The notes beneath the pieces were generated by a model, which did no database searches, was not told where the DNA came from, and saw only the letters and a list, made by a program, of their open reading frames with translations. A DNA stretch of 64,000 bases from Mycobacterium haemophilum DSM 44634 (GTDB taxonomy: Bacteria; Actinomycetota; Actinomycetes; Mycobacteriales; Mycobacteriaceae), in contig NZ_CP011883.2 in assembly GCF_000340435.2 (NCBI RefSeq), forward strand, positions 2,526,687-2,590,686. The letters are read 5' to 3'. The position numbers and the translations under genes are program-made. Of this stretch, positions 7,393 to 15,473 are shown piece after piece (position 1 is the stretch's first letter; each line of letters starts with the position of its first letter).

Positions 7393-7944
7393 TTAAAAGT
7401 CCTCGTGAGAAGAGTCCTCCCAACCAGGCGGAAAAACCCCGGCACCAGTATCTACAACAACCTTCTTGCTGGAAGCAAGGTTGTCTGAAGTTTTTGTGGA
7501 CTCGTTATATGGGCCATGAACGCCGGTATGCCGGACATCCCCGCCCTGGAGACCATCCAGAATATTCTTTTTGCTGGACTCGTCAGTGTCCGCATATTTA
7601 GATGCGCCATCCTTTAGGCTCCAGGACAACTGCTTGCCGATGTCCGCGCCGCGATCGGTATGCACTTGGTACATCACCGCGCGGGCATTAAAAAATCTCG
7701 CTAACAGAGCTGACACGCTATCCTTCCCCGGCGCGGGAATCTTGGTCACCATCGGGGCCTTCTTGGCATTTGCTATCGAAATCTGGTGAGCTATCTCCAC
7801 CATCTTGGTGCTCACCTCAGTCATGCCATCAGGATTTGCCCACATCGCTTCCCTGTCTACCAGTAACGACGCATCCAGCCCTGATAGCGACGGATTAAAG
7901 TCTTCTCGGGTGGGGGACGCATTCGTGTTTGTAAAATCAAACAT
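7393..7944 (-). CDS. PE-like / type VII secretion substrate-like protein
   Basis: 183 residues from an ATG preceded by GGAGAAG. Residues ~40-128 resemble a PE domain: MVEIAHQIS...APGKDSVSALLARFF, then NARAVMYQVHTDRGADIGKQ and SWSLKDGASKYADTDES. Tyr117 to Asp121 (YADTD) fits the general YxxxD/E export signal of ESX substrates. The N-terminal ~30 residues and the polar C-terminal 55 residues are not familiar. Codon use is visibly AT-richer than the flanking genome, so recent transfer is likely. No PPE or EccC partner is present here. PE-like is recognition by pattern; an Esp-type substrate is the alternative. Confidence 0.6.
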   Translation of the reverse strand: MFDFTNTNASPTREDFNPSLSGLDASLLVDREAMWANPDGMTEVSTKMVEIAHQISIANAKKAPMVTKIPAPGKDSVSALLARFFNARAVMYQVHTDRGADIGKQLSWSLKDGASKYADTDESSKKNILDGLQGGDVRHTGVHGPYNESTKTSDNLASSKKVVVDTGAGVFPPGWEDSSHEDF

Positions 7945-8966
7945 ATCTTCTCCAAGTCTGTTGTAAACAGGATCAAATCTTCTAACCCGAATTAGCTCAA
8001 ATTGGTGCGCAACCCGACGGCGCGTTTGTCCAGGTCACTCCCACACAGGTCGGTGAACGCACCGATCGTCGACACCTTGGGCGATCTCACAATATGAACA
8101 GCGTTGATTAACAACAGCTTTCGTTCACCGGTCATCACCCGATTACGCCCCCGGCAACAGCCTACGCAACCAGATCGGACCCCACGGGCACTAGGTTTAG
8201 TGCGCAATCTTTGCCGATCTTGGCGGCAAAGACGCAGGTCATTGTCGCGTGAACGCTCCGGAAGCCGACTCGTGAGCCAAATCAGATTCTAATGCTGCGC
8301 TGATTTTCTCCGCAGAAATTATCAATACTCCCTCGCGACCGGTTAGTTATTATATGAACGTCATCACATAATTTATGTGAACGTCACCGCACTATATCGT
8401 ATCGTCGGGCTCTTCGCATTTCGAAGGTGTCGAGGTGGTCGGAGCGTCGTAAACATTCACCCGGGGTTTGACCTGTGCTTTTGTGGCGTTGCGGCGCACT
8501 GACGCGGCCCGGCTGCTGATGGCTGCTGCGGGCGTTGCGGGTCGTGAGTCTGATCAACTTTGGAACTCTCGATTGATGGCGCTGCCGCGCCACGGCGGTG
8601 TATCGAGCCCGAAGTCGATGACGGAGGTCCCGTTGTTCTACCTCGGTCACATCGGCGGCGTTAAAGGGCTCCGCAACTGGATCCGTCTTGACCACGAACA
8701 CGGGTGGGCGACGGGGCCGATTACGAACACATACAGGTACGGCCGCACCGGCATAGAGGTCCATCTAATCGAACTGGCTGTCGGGATGGAGTCCTGGACC
8801 AACCTCCACAAAAAGCTAGGGCGAGCCTGGGCGCAACCACATCGGCTACGAAAGAAGACGGGACGCCTACACCAGCTTGAAGCACGCTCCGTCATACGAA
8901 TACGATCGCCAGCAGTCACCGCACACAGCGTCTCAAACAGAGAATTCAAAAGCTCGTTGCTGCAAG
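7945..8966 (+). other. AT-richer degraded stretch without a convincing gene
   Basis: Several short open frames exist on both strands (for example 7992-8207 on the minus strand and 8468-9013 on the plus strand), but none has a recognisable domain, a ribosome site or consistent composition. The first 450 bases are clearly AT-richer than the chromosome. This is probably eroded mobile DNA. The operator-like repeat at 8353-8390 is listed separately. Confidence 0.5.
8353..8390 (+). promoter_or_regulatory. Operator-like palindrome and repeat
   Basis: CACATAA-T-TTATGTG at 8365-8379 is a perfect 7-bp palindrome. It is bracketed by two direct copies of GAACGTCA (8356-8363 and 8379-8386, 23 bases apart). 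It looks like a repressor site of a lost toxin-antitoxin or phage regulator; no gene can be assigned. Confidence 0.35.
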
Positions 8967-9224
8967 CTAGACGCGGCGTCCGACACCGAGGCGCTGCCGT
9001 CGCCATCTACTGACCACGAACGCCAGCTGCGCCGAAGTCCCACCAGAGACGGCAAACACCTTCCGCCGCAATACCTTCGGATGCAGCTTGGATGGAAGGC
9101 CACCAGCCACCATGACATCGACCGTCTCGGCGTCGCCAGGACCGCGGACGAATCGGTGTGTCGGCCCGTTGCCACCTGGCCTCCGGCTTGCGCAGGTCAG
9201 TCTCTCAGGTGTCGTTGGCCGCAT
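8967..9224 (-). pseudogene. Remnant of a nucleotidyltransferase-like (AbiEii-related) gene
   Basis: The minus strand encodes GPTHRFVRGPGDAETVDVMV, then PSKLHPKVLRRKVFAVSGGT, followed by SAQL. I associate HRF(V)R, VDVMVA, HP and GGT with the sugar-nucleotidyltransferase-like core of actinobacterial AbiEii-type proteins. It has no plausible start, and the similarity stops after about 60 residues. The identification is weak and needs a profile search. Confidence 0.35.
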
Positions 9225-9236
9225 CCAGTAGTGACA

Positions 9237-9267
9237 TGTACAAATTGTGGTTCAGTGAGTGTACAGT
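9237..9267 (+). promoter_or_regulatory. vapBC promoter/operator
   Basis: Two TGTACA palindromic half-sites (9237-9242 and 9260-9265) lie 23 bases apart. A TACAGT -10-like hexamer at 9262-9267 ends 7 bases before the GTG at 9275, which would give a leaderless vapB message. The paired sites would suit a VapBC repressor complex. Confidence 0.5.
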
Positions 9268-9274
9268 TCACGGT

Positions 9275-9535
9275 GTGGATGTATCCGTGACCGAGTTGCG
9301 CGCGCACCTCAGCGATTGGCTCGATCGAGCGCGAGCGGGTGGTGAGGTCGTCATCACCGACCGTGGGATTCCGGTCGCGCGACTCGCTGCGCTGGACAGC
9401 ACAGACACCTTGGAGCGTCTCACGGCCGAAGGCGTGATTGGCAAGGCCACCGCGCAGCGGCCCGTCGCTGCGGGACGGTCCGGGCCCCGACCGCGGCGGC
9501 CGGTGTCTGACCGGGTCAGCGACCAGCGGCGCTGA
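9275..9535 (+). CDS. VapB-type antitoxin
   Basis: 86 residues from GTG. The N-terminal part (VTELRAHLSDWLDRARAGGE, then VVITDRGIPVARLAAL) is the Phd/YefM-like fold of type II antitoxins, which binds operator DNA. The C-terminal tail is Arg/Pro-rich and would wrap the toxin. The adjacent PIN-domain toxin gene starts 3 bases after the stop, which fixes the role. A GTG at 9287 is a possible shorter start. Confidence 0.88.
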   Translation: MDVSVTELRAHLSDWLDRARAGGEVVITDRGIPVARLAALDSTDTLERLTAEGVIGKATAQRPVAAGRSGPRPRRPVSDRVSDQRR

Positions 9536-9538
9536 CCG

Positions 9539-9973
9539 GTGCCGCTCGTCTACTTCGACGCCAGCGCCTTCGTCAAACTTCTCACCACCGAGACAGGGAG
9601 CTCGCTGGCGTCCGCGCTGTGGGACGGCTGCGACGCCGCATTGTCCAGCCGCCTGGCCTACCCCGAAGTCCGCGCCGCACTCGCTGCAGCAGCCCGCAAC
9701 CACGACCTAACTAAATCCGAGCTCGCCGCCGCCGAGCATGACTGGGACGGCTTCTGGGCCGCCACCCGCCCAGTCGAACTCACCGCGACGGTTGAACAGC
9801 ACGCCGGCCGCCTCGCCCGAGCCCATGCCTTGCGCGGAGCCGACGCTGTTCACCTGGCCAGCGCGTTGGCTGTCGGCGACCCCGGCCTGATCATCGCCGT
9901 TTGGGACCGACGTCTGCACGCCGGAGCCCAAGCCGCCGGGTGCCGAATCGCCCCCGCCCAACTCGACCCCTAG
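9539..9973 (+). CDS. VapC-type PIN-domain ribonuclease toxin
   Basis: 144 residues from GTG. PIN-domain acids are visible: Asp7 (YFDASAFVKLL), Glu43 (YPEVRAAL), Asp102 (GADAVHLASAL) and Asp123 (VWDRRL). These coordinate Mg2+/Mn2+ for site-specific cleavage of tRNA or rRNA. The RNA target cannot be read from the sequence. It is directly downstream of the antitoxin in one operon. From memory, M. tuberculosis has a parDE module at this position, so the site seems to accept different toxin-antitoxin modules. Confidence 0.92.
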   Translation: MPLVYFDASAFVKLLTTETGSSLASALWDGCDAALSSRLAYPEVRAALAAAARNHDLTKSELAAAEHDWDGFWAATRPVELTATVEQHAGRLARAHALRGADAVHLASALAVGDPGLIIAVWDRRLHAGAQAAGCRIAPAQLDP

Positions 9974-10580
9974 TCCGACCGCTCGACATTAGAGTGGGTC
10001 AACCCCAGCGCGGACGACGATCAGGTACCGATTCGCCAGGTCTCAACCCGTGTCGTAGGCGGGCATGTCCCCCGCGGACACGCCGTGATGAGTCGAGTTA
10101 TTGCCGGAAATGCCGTTTCGGTGGCGGATAGACGGCTCTGGCGATCGTCGCCGACAACCACCCGATCACCCATCCACCGAAAACCATTACGAGCTTGTGG
10201 CGAGTGACGTCGTCAGTCGCCAACGAAACCACAGCCAAGATGACGGGCCCAGACGATCGCGCAAGCGATGCTGTAGGACGTGTAGCTAGAAGCGCGCCGT
10301 CTCATATCGCGGATCCTCTCGATCATGCCTGCGCGGAACATCGATATTCGGCGTCGCCGTACCCCAGCACCACACCAGGATCATTCGGTTGCCTACTCGC
10401 CACATCAGCCACGTTAGTACCTCCAACGTACTAGGCCAAGGTTTGCATCGATCCAGTACCGTCGTCAATTCCGTTTGTACACAACGATATCCAGGCGTCC
10501 ATGCCGCGCCAGAAAACAACCCAATACCTCGCGAGCGGACGTAGGCTTGGTGACGAGGTCAATAGCCTGGAGTACGACCA
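9974..10580 (+). other. Gene-free 607-bp stretch
   Basis: No convincing coding sequence on either strand. One perfect inverted repeat, TAGTAC-7 bases-GTACTA at about 10414-10432, looks like an orphan operator. A promoter for the phosphoribosyltransferase gene at 10581 must lie in the right end, but no clear boxes were assigned. Confidence 0.5.
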
Positions 10581-11291
10581 ATGAACACACCAAGTGGCTT
10601 TCTCCGGCGGACACCGACGCGCACCTTCCGCGACCGGCGCGAAGCTGGCCGCGTGCTCGCCGAACAGCTGACGTCCTACGGCGGCAGGCAGGATTTGCTC
10701 GTCCTGGGGTTGGCTCGCGGCGGTGTTCCGGTGGGCTGGGAAGTCGCCTCAGCGCTGCATGCCGCGCTCGACGTGTTCCTGGTTCGCAAGCTCGGCGTGC
10801 CGCGGTGGAGCGAACTCGCGATGGGTGCGCTAGCTAGCGGCGGTGTGGTGGTGATGAACGACAACGTGGTGTCCAGCTTGCACATCACCGATGAACAGGT
10901 GCATGCGGTGATCGACAGGGAGACAGTGGAACTGGTGCGACGCGAGCGGGCGTATCGTGGCGGGCGCCCAGTCGTCGACCCTCACGACAGGATCGTGATC
11001 CTCGTCGACGACGGCATCGCCACCGGCGCCAGCATGCTGGCGGCCGTCCGCGCCCTACGGGCCGCCAGGCCCGACTCGGCTCCCAAATCAATAACTGTCG
11101 CGGTACCTGTCGGGCCGCAGTTAGCCTGCCGCGAGCTCGCGCGCGAAGCCGACGACGTGGTGTGTGCGACGATGCCGACCGCGTTTGACGCGGTTGGACA
11201 GGTCTACTCGGACTTTCACCAGGTCACTGACGATGAGGTTCGCGAGCTCCTCGCCACACCCACCACTGACGACGCGCCGCAGGGTCGTTAA
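10581..11291 (+). CDS. Phosphoribosyltransferase-domain protein (Rv2143-like)
   Basis: 236 residues. The PRPP-binding motif IVILVDDGIATGAS lies at residues 138-151, and the type I fold is supported by LVLGLARGGVPVGWEVA near residues 41-56. Proteins of this type are usually uncharacterised and may salvage bases or act as regulators; the substrate is unknown. The C-terminus (FHQVTDDEVRELL) is common in the family. The gene stands alone, convergent with the small membrane protein gene downstream (8-base gap). Confidence 0.88.
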   Translation: MNTPSGFLRRTPTRTFRDRREAGRVLAEQLTSYGGRQDLLVLGLARGGVPVGWEVASALHAALDVFLVRKLGVPRWSELAMGALASGGVVVMNDNVVSSLHITDEQVHAVIDRETVELVRRERAYRGGRPVVDPHDRIVILVDDGIATGASMLAAVRALRAARPDSAPKSITVAVPVGPQLACRELAREADDVVCATMPTAFDAVGQVYSDFHQVTDDEVRELLATPTTDDAPQGR

Positions 11292-11299
11292 TTCAACGG

Positions 11300-11668
11300 C
11301 TACTTGGCGCGGTCGTCACCGTGGCCGTCGGCGGTTACCGCCGATTCCTCGCTGGTGTCTGTGTCGTCTTCCGTCGACGACTCCGCCGCCTCATCGCTCG
11401 CCGCTTCAGCTGAGGCGTCCGCTGAGGTCTGCGCTGGAACTTCTTCCGGGTAGTCGACGTAGGCGGTCTCGGCGTCCTCGTCTTCCTGACCCTCGTCGTT
11501 GGCCGCATCGATGCGCTGGCGTTCCCGCAGTGCGTCAACGATGAGCAGCACCACGCCCACAACACTTGCACCAATACATACCCAGGCCACCAGCTCATTG
11601 CTGGTGACGACCGCAAACACCAGCGCAACGAGCCCAATGAGGGCCAACACCAGCGCAATGATCAGCAT
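11300..11668 (-). CDS. Small two-helix membrane protein with acidic tail (Rv2144c-like)
   Basis: 122 residues from the ATG at 11668, which has a strong GGAGGA ribosome site 7 bases upstream; a TTG at 11689 is therefore not favoured. Two hydrophobic helices span about residues 2-20 and 25-45, then comes DALRERQRI and a long acidic, Ala/Ser/Glu-rich cytoplasmic or periplasmic tail. The function is unknown. It lies downstream of wag31 in the same orientation, with 140 bases between, at the end of the division cluster. Confidence 0.8.
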   Translation of the reverse strand: MLIIALVLALIGLVALVFAVVTSNELVAWVCIGASVVGVVLLIVDALRERQRIDAANDEGQEDEDAETAYVDYPEEVPAQTSADASAEAASDEAAESSTEDDTDTSEESAVTADGHGDDRAK

Positions 11669-11808
11669 CGGTGATCCTCCAGCCGACAAGTAGAACTGCC
11701 AGACCTAGTGTGCCGACCTCGAAGCTTGGCTGTGTCCGGCACGCTTCTCGGTTTAATTGAGTGGCGACCCGCTGCGCCCGGCTCCGCCGCGCTTGCGATC
11801 GCCACTAG

Positions 11809-12609
11809 CTAGTTATTACCCCGATTGAACTGGTCGAACCCACCAGCATCCGCGTTGGAATCGACCGGTGCAGCCGACCCACGCTGACCGAGTTCCTCGA
11901 GCTGAGATTCCAGATAGGTCTTCAGCCGGGTCCGGTACTCGCGTTCGAAGGTACGTAGCTGCTCGAGTCGGCCTTCCAACACCGTGCGCTGCTGGTTGAT
12001 GGTTCCCATAATCTCAGAATGCTTACGCTCAGCGTCGCCCTGCAGGGCGTCGGCCTTCTCCTGGGCTTGACGCAACTGGGCCTCGGCGCGGGTTTGGGCG
12101 TCGGCCAGCATCGCGTCGGCGCGTTGCCGGGCCTCGGCGACGGCGGCCTCCGCCGTGAGGCGAGCCTCGCTGAGAATTTGGTCGGCATTGGCACGCGCAT
12201 CGGCCAACAACTTGTCCGATTCGGCCTTGGCCGTACTGGTGAGCCGGTCGGCGGTATCCTGAGCCAGGCTCAGCACCCGAGTGGCCCTCATCGCCTGCTC
12301 TTCGGATATCTCGGCGGGAGCTGCCACCGGTGCCGGCTTGGCAGGCTCCGGTTCGGGTTCGAAAGTGGGAAGCGCCTGAGTGGGCTGCGCAACGACAACG
12401 GGGCCGGCACCAGCACCGCCACCCGCGGCCAGTTCGTGATCCAGCTCCTCGATCCGCTGGCGTAGGTCGGAATTCTCTTCAATGAGCCGAGTCAGCTCGT
12501 TCTCAACCAGGTCGAGGAAGGCGTCGACCTCATCTTCGTTATAGCCACGCTTGCCGATGGGCGGCTTACTGAACGCCACGTTGTGGACGTCGGCTGGTGT
12601 AAGCGGCAT
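11809..12609 (-). CDS. wag31: DivIVA-family polar growth protein Wag31
   Basis: 266 residues from the ATG at 12609, giving the familiar MPLTPADVHNVAFSKPPIGK start. The N-terminal DivIVA lipid-binding domain (1-60) is followed by a variable Pro/Glu linker and a long Ala/Glu/Gln-rich coiled coil (about 130-240), ending in QFNRGNN. It marks negatively curved membrane at the poles and organises the elongation machinery. A PTQALPTFEPEPEP segment aligns with the region holding the PknA/PknB phosphothreonine of M. tuberculosis Wag31. It is separated from the preceding yggT-like gene by 247 bases that presumably carry its own promoter. Confidence 0.95.
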   Translation of the reverse strand: MPLTPADVHNVAFSKPPIGKRGYNEDEVDAFLDLVENELTRLIEENSDLRQRIEELDHELAAGGGAGAGPVVVAQPTQALPTFEPEPEPAKPAPVAAPAEISEEQAMRATRVLSLAQDTADRLTSTAKAESDKLLADARANADQILSEARLTAEAAVAEARQRADAMLADAQTRAEAQLRQAQEKADALQGDAERKHSEIMGTINQQRTVLEGRLEQLRTFEREYRTRLKTYLESQLEELGQRGSAAPVDSNADAGGFDQFNRGNN

Positions 12610-12856
12610 TGTTCGTCCCCTCAAGTCCCTTGTCAAACGATCTGGAAAGTGTAGAACGCAGTGGTAGCCATCGCGCAACTACCGTCCATCCTGTCACACC
12701 AGACGCGGCTGTTGCCGTTGCCTAATAAATTTAAGAACCCATTTCAAACATTAAGGCCATTAAATCCCAACCCTTTAGATTTGAAATCGCATGGGGCAAA
12801 CCGTCGCCGAACCGTGGCCGAACCGTCGCCTCACTTCCGGGGCGGCGGGACATGGC

Positions 12857-13147
12857 TCAGGCCGCAGCGCCTAAAGCCAATTGCATGCCGATGAACGCAA
12901 CCAGCATCAGCACCATAATGGACAGGTCGAAGCGGACCGCGCCGATAGTGAGTTGCGGAATCAGCCGCCGTAACAGCTTCACCGGCGGATCGGTGATCGA
13001 CATGATGATCTCCAGGATCACCACAGTGACACCGCTGGGACGCCAGTCACGGCTGAACGAGCGGATGAACTCGACAACAACCCGGGCGATCAGCAGCAGC
13101 CAGAAAACAAACAGCGCCAGCCCAAGGATCTGATAAAACAACGCCAA
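12857..13147 (-). CDS. YggT-family membrane protein (Rv2146c-like)
   Basis: 96 residues with hydrophobic helices at about 2-25 and 68-93. The conserved loop has RSFSRDWRP, then VVILEIIMSITDPPVKLLRR and LIPQLTIGAVRFDLS, typical of the YggT family (CcmB/YlmG). YlmG-type proteins sit next to sepF in many bacteria and affect division and membrane organisation. It lies just downstream of sepF in the same orientation. The first in-frame start is a TTG at 13147 with only a weak AAGG upstream. Confidence 0.85.
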   Translation of the reverse strand: MALFYQILGLALFVFWLLLIARVVVEFIRSFSRDWRPSGVTVVILEIIMSITDPPVKLLRRLIPQLTIGAVRFDLSIMVLMLVAFIGMQLALGAAA

Positions 13148-13222
13148 CGAAAGCCCGACCTTACCGATGAGGATGCCAACTGCCGTCTACGCGTACGGCT
13201 ACCGCCAGCGTACCGGGCTGAT

Positions 13223-13864
13223 CTATTGGTAGGCGTAGAAGCCGGTTTCGGCGATCCGGCGACGTTCCTCAGGGGATACGTCGACGTCGGCGGGCGACAG
13301 CAGGAACACCTTGGTCGCGACCTTGTCAAACGAGCCGCGCAACGCAAAGGCCAAGCCTGCGGCGAAATCGACCAGGCGTTTGGCGTCGGCATTGTCCATC
13401 GACACCAAATCCATGATGACCGGGGTGCCGTCTCGGAACCGCTCGCCGATGGTGCGCGCCTCGCTGTAGTCCTTAGGCCGCAGCGTGGTGATCTTCGACA
13501 GCGGGCTGCCTTCGTCAAACAGCATGGCCATCCGGCGCGGGTCCATCGCCAACGCTCCGCGGGTGGAATTTCGCAACCACGACCCCAAGCGCGGCCGGCC
13601 CAGGTCAGGCCGGTCGAACTCGCGTGGGCGAACGGGACTGTAGCGGGGCTCCTCTGGATAGCCGCCGCGGTACCCGAGCGGCGGATAGTCGGCCGGCTCG
13701 CCGCGTGGATCGTCGTAGTCGCGCCCTTCGTAGCGGCCGTACCCTTCCTCGAACCGAGGACGGCCGTAGCCGTGGGCGGGAGCGCGATCGTCGTAGTACT
13801 CGTCGTCGTAATCCTCCATCGGAGCCATTCCGAAATAGGCCTTGACCTTGTGCAGTGTGCTCAT
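13223..13864 (-). CDS. sepF: Cell-division protein SepF
   Basis: 213 residues from the ATG at 13864, with AAGGGGA upstream. The N-terminal amphipathic membrane helix MSTLHKVKAYFGMAP is followed by a long Tyr/Asp/Arg-rich linker and the SepF core (about 120-205: ITTLRPKDYSEARTIGERFR, then GTPVIMDLVSMDN and ADAKRLVDFAAGLAFAL). SepF tethers FtsZ to the membrane; in actinobacteria it replaces FtsA and ZipA. It sits two genes downstream of ftsZ in the same strand direction. Confidence 0.95.
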   Translation of the reverse strand: MSTLHKVKAYFGMAPMEDYDDEYYDDRAPAHGYGRPRFEEGYGRYEGRDYDDPRGEPADYPPLGYRGGYPEEPRYSPVRPREFDRPDLGRPRLGSWLRNSTRGALAMDPRRMAMLFDEGSPLSKITTLRPKDYSEARTIGERFRDGTPVIMDLVSMDNADAKRLVDFAAGLAFALRGSFDKVATKVFLLSPADVDVSPEERRRIAETGFYAYQ

Positions 13865-13929
13865 TGCGTGATCCCCTTCTAGGCCTGAAGCTCTGGTGTC
13901 TGTGATGAAGATGTGACTACAGTGACTAC

Positions 13930-14703
13930 TTACGGTGACCGTAACCGGCGCGGACCCAATAGCGCGGTACCGACACGCACACACGTCGAACCATGTTTGA
14001 CCGCGATCTCAAGATCGTTAGACATGCCAGCGGACAGCCCGATCGCATCCGGGTGTGACTGCAATACCCGGTGATGTTCTGACCGCAACCGGTCAAAAGC
14101 CTGGTCGGGATCCCACCCCAACGGCGGGATGCCCATCAACCCGATCAACTCCAGGCTTGTCGACTCCTCGACCTGCGCGCAGACCTGGTCAACTGCGCCG
14201 GGCGCGGTGACGTTGACGCCGCCGCGCGATACGTCGCCGTCGAGGCTTACCTGGACGTAGACCCGCAACGGCTGCTCGCGGCGCCCGTCGGCCAACGCCG
14301 CGGCTACCGCCCGATCGAGCGCCGTAACCAATTGCGAGCTGTCGATCGAGTGAGCGGTGTGCGCCCACTGCGCCAGCGACCGCGCCTTGTTGCGTTGAAT
14401 TTGGCCCACCATGTGCCAGTGCATGCACGATTTCGGCTCCCGAGAAGCCCCTAACAGCTCAGCGAGTTCAGCGGCTTTCGTTGACGCTTCCTGTTCCCGC
14501 GATTCGCCAACGGACCGACACCCCAATCGAGACAAAATCGCAACATCAGTTGCTGGAAAGAATTTAGTAATAGGTAGAAGTTCAATTTCGCCGACATTGC
14601 GTCCCGCGGCTTGCGCGGCGGCCGCAAGCCGCGAACGCACCGCCGCCAGTGCATGCGTTAATTCGGATTCGCGGTCGCGTTGCGGGCCAAGATCCGCCGC
14701 CAT
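13930..14703 (-). CDS. PLP homeostasis protein, YggS/PROSC family
   Basis: 257 residues from the ATG at 14703; a GTG at 14712 is possible and would overlap the upstream stop. The PLP-binding lysine lies in LLPITKFFPATDV, with HMVGQIQRNKAR, then GLMGIPPLGWD and GLSAGMSNDLEIAVKHGSTC as further family landmarks. The fold is the N-terminal barrel of alanine racemase. The protein carries PLP and balances amino-acid and keto-acid pools rather than catalysing a known reaction. It is placed between yfiH-like and sepF, as in many Gram-positive genomes. Confidence 0.92.
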   Translation of the reverse strand: MAADLGPQRDRESELTHALAAVRSRLAAAAQAAGRNVGEIELLPITKFFPATDVAILSRLGCRSVGESREQEASTKAAELAELLGASREPKSCMHWHMVGQIQRNKARSLAQWAHTAHSIDSSQLVTALDRAVAAALADGRREQPLRVYVQVSLDGDVSRGGVNVTAPGAVDQVCAQVEESTSLELIGLMGIPPLGWDPDQAFDRLRSEHHRVLQSHPDAIGLSAGMSNDLEIAVKHGSTCVRVGTALLGPRRLRSP

Positions 14704-14708
14704 GGCGG

Positions 14709-15452
14709 TCACTCCATCCAGACCAGCGACGCCAGTCGCCCTGTTGGCGCGGCCCGGCGGTGGCTGAACAGCGTCGGATCGGCCACCGTGCAGCGCGGAT
14801 CGGCTTCGATCGACGTGACACCCAAATCGCGGAGCTGGCAAGCGATTCCGGCCCGTAGGTCGAGGCCAGGAGTTCCGGCCGAGGTGGTGGTGCGGCTGCC
14901 CGGCAATGCCGCCTCGACCTCGTCGGCCATCGCTGCGGGCACCTCATAGTTGCGGCCGCTGACCGCCGGACCGAGCAGCACCGAAATGTCTCCAACGTGC
15001 GCGCCCAGGCCCAGCATCGCTTCCACCGCGCGAGCTACCACGCCTCGCTGGGCGCCCACCCGCCCGGCATGGACCGCCGCGGCGACCCCGGCGCGCGCAT
15101 CGGCCAGCAACACTGGCACACAGTCGGCCGTGACCACCGCCAGCGCCAGCCGAGTTGTTCTGGTCACCAAGGCGTCGGTGCCCACCGTGCCGCCGACAGC
15201 GGCGCGCTGCGGCTCGTCAACGACCTCGACTCGATCACCGTGGACCTGGTTCATCCACACCACCCGGTCGGCACCCAGTCCAATGGCGGCGGCCAGCCGG
15301 GCGCGGTTAGCGGCCACCGCCGCCGGGTCGTCACCAACATGGTCGCCGAGGTTGAAGGAATCGAACGGCGGCGCCGAGACACCGCCCGCCCGCGTCGTAG
15401 TCACCCGACGGATGCGAACGCTCACCTGCCCAGTATCGGCGAATCCTCCCAC
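14709..15452 (-). CDS. YfiH/multicopper polyphenol oxidoreductase-fold protein (Rv2149c-like)
   Basis: 247 residues. Zinc and active-site residues appear in WMNQVHGDRVEVV, VTADCVPVLLADA and AAAVHAGRVG. Family members (YfiH, LACC1) cleave purine nucleosides or edit peptidoglycan precursors; a fusion-free bacterial copy next to ftsZ is common, and the role here is unproven. The start is a GTG at 15452, 21 bases after ftsZ; a GTG at 15425 (VRIRRV) is an alternative. The stop lies 5 bases before the yggS ATG. Confidence 0.9.
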   Translation of the reverse strand: MGGFADTGQVSVRIRRVTTTRAGGVSAPPFDSFNLGDHVGDDPAAVAANRARLAAAIGLGADRVVWMNQVHGDRVEVVDEPQRAAVGGTVGTDALVTRTTRLALAVVTADCVPVLLADARAGVAAAVHAGRVGAQRGVVARAVEAMLGLGAHVGDISVLLGPAVSGRNYEVPAAMADEVEAALPGSRTTTSAGTPGLDLRAGIACQLRDLGVTSIEADPRCTVADPTLFSHRRAAPTGRLASLVWME

Positions 15453-15473
15453 ATTAAAGGTCCCGGCCCGGCC

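Noticed and set aside
8468..9013. Plus-strand open frame of 181 codons
   Set aside because: No recognisable domain, no ribosome site, and equally long frames on the other strand; likely eroded DNA.
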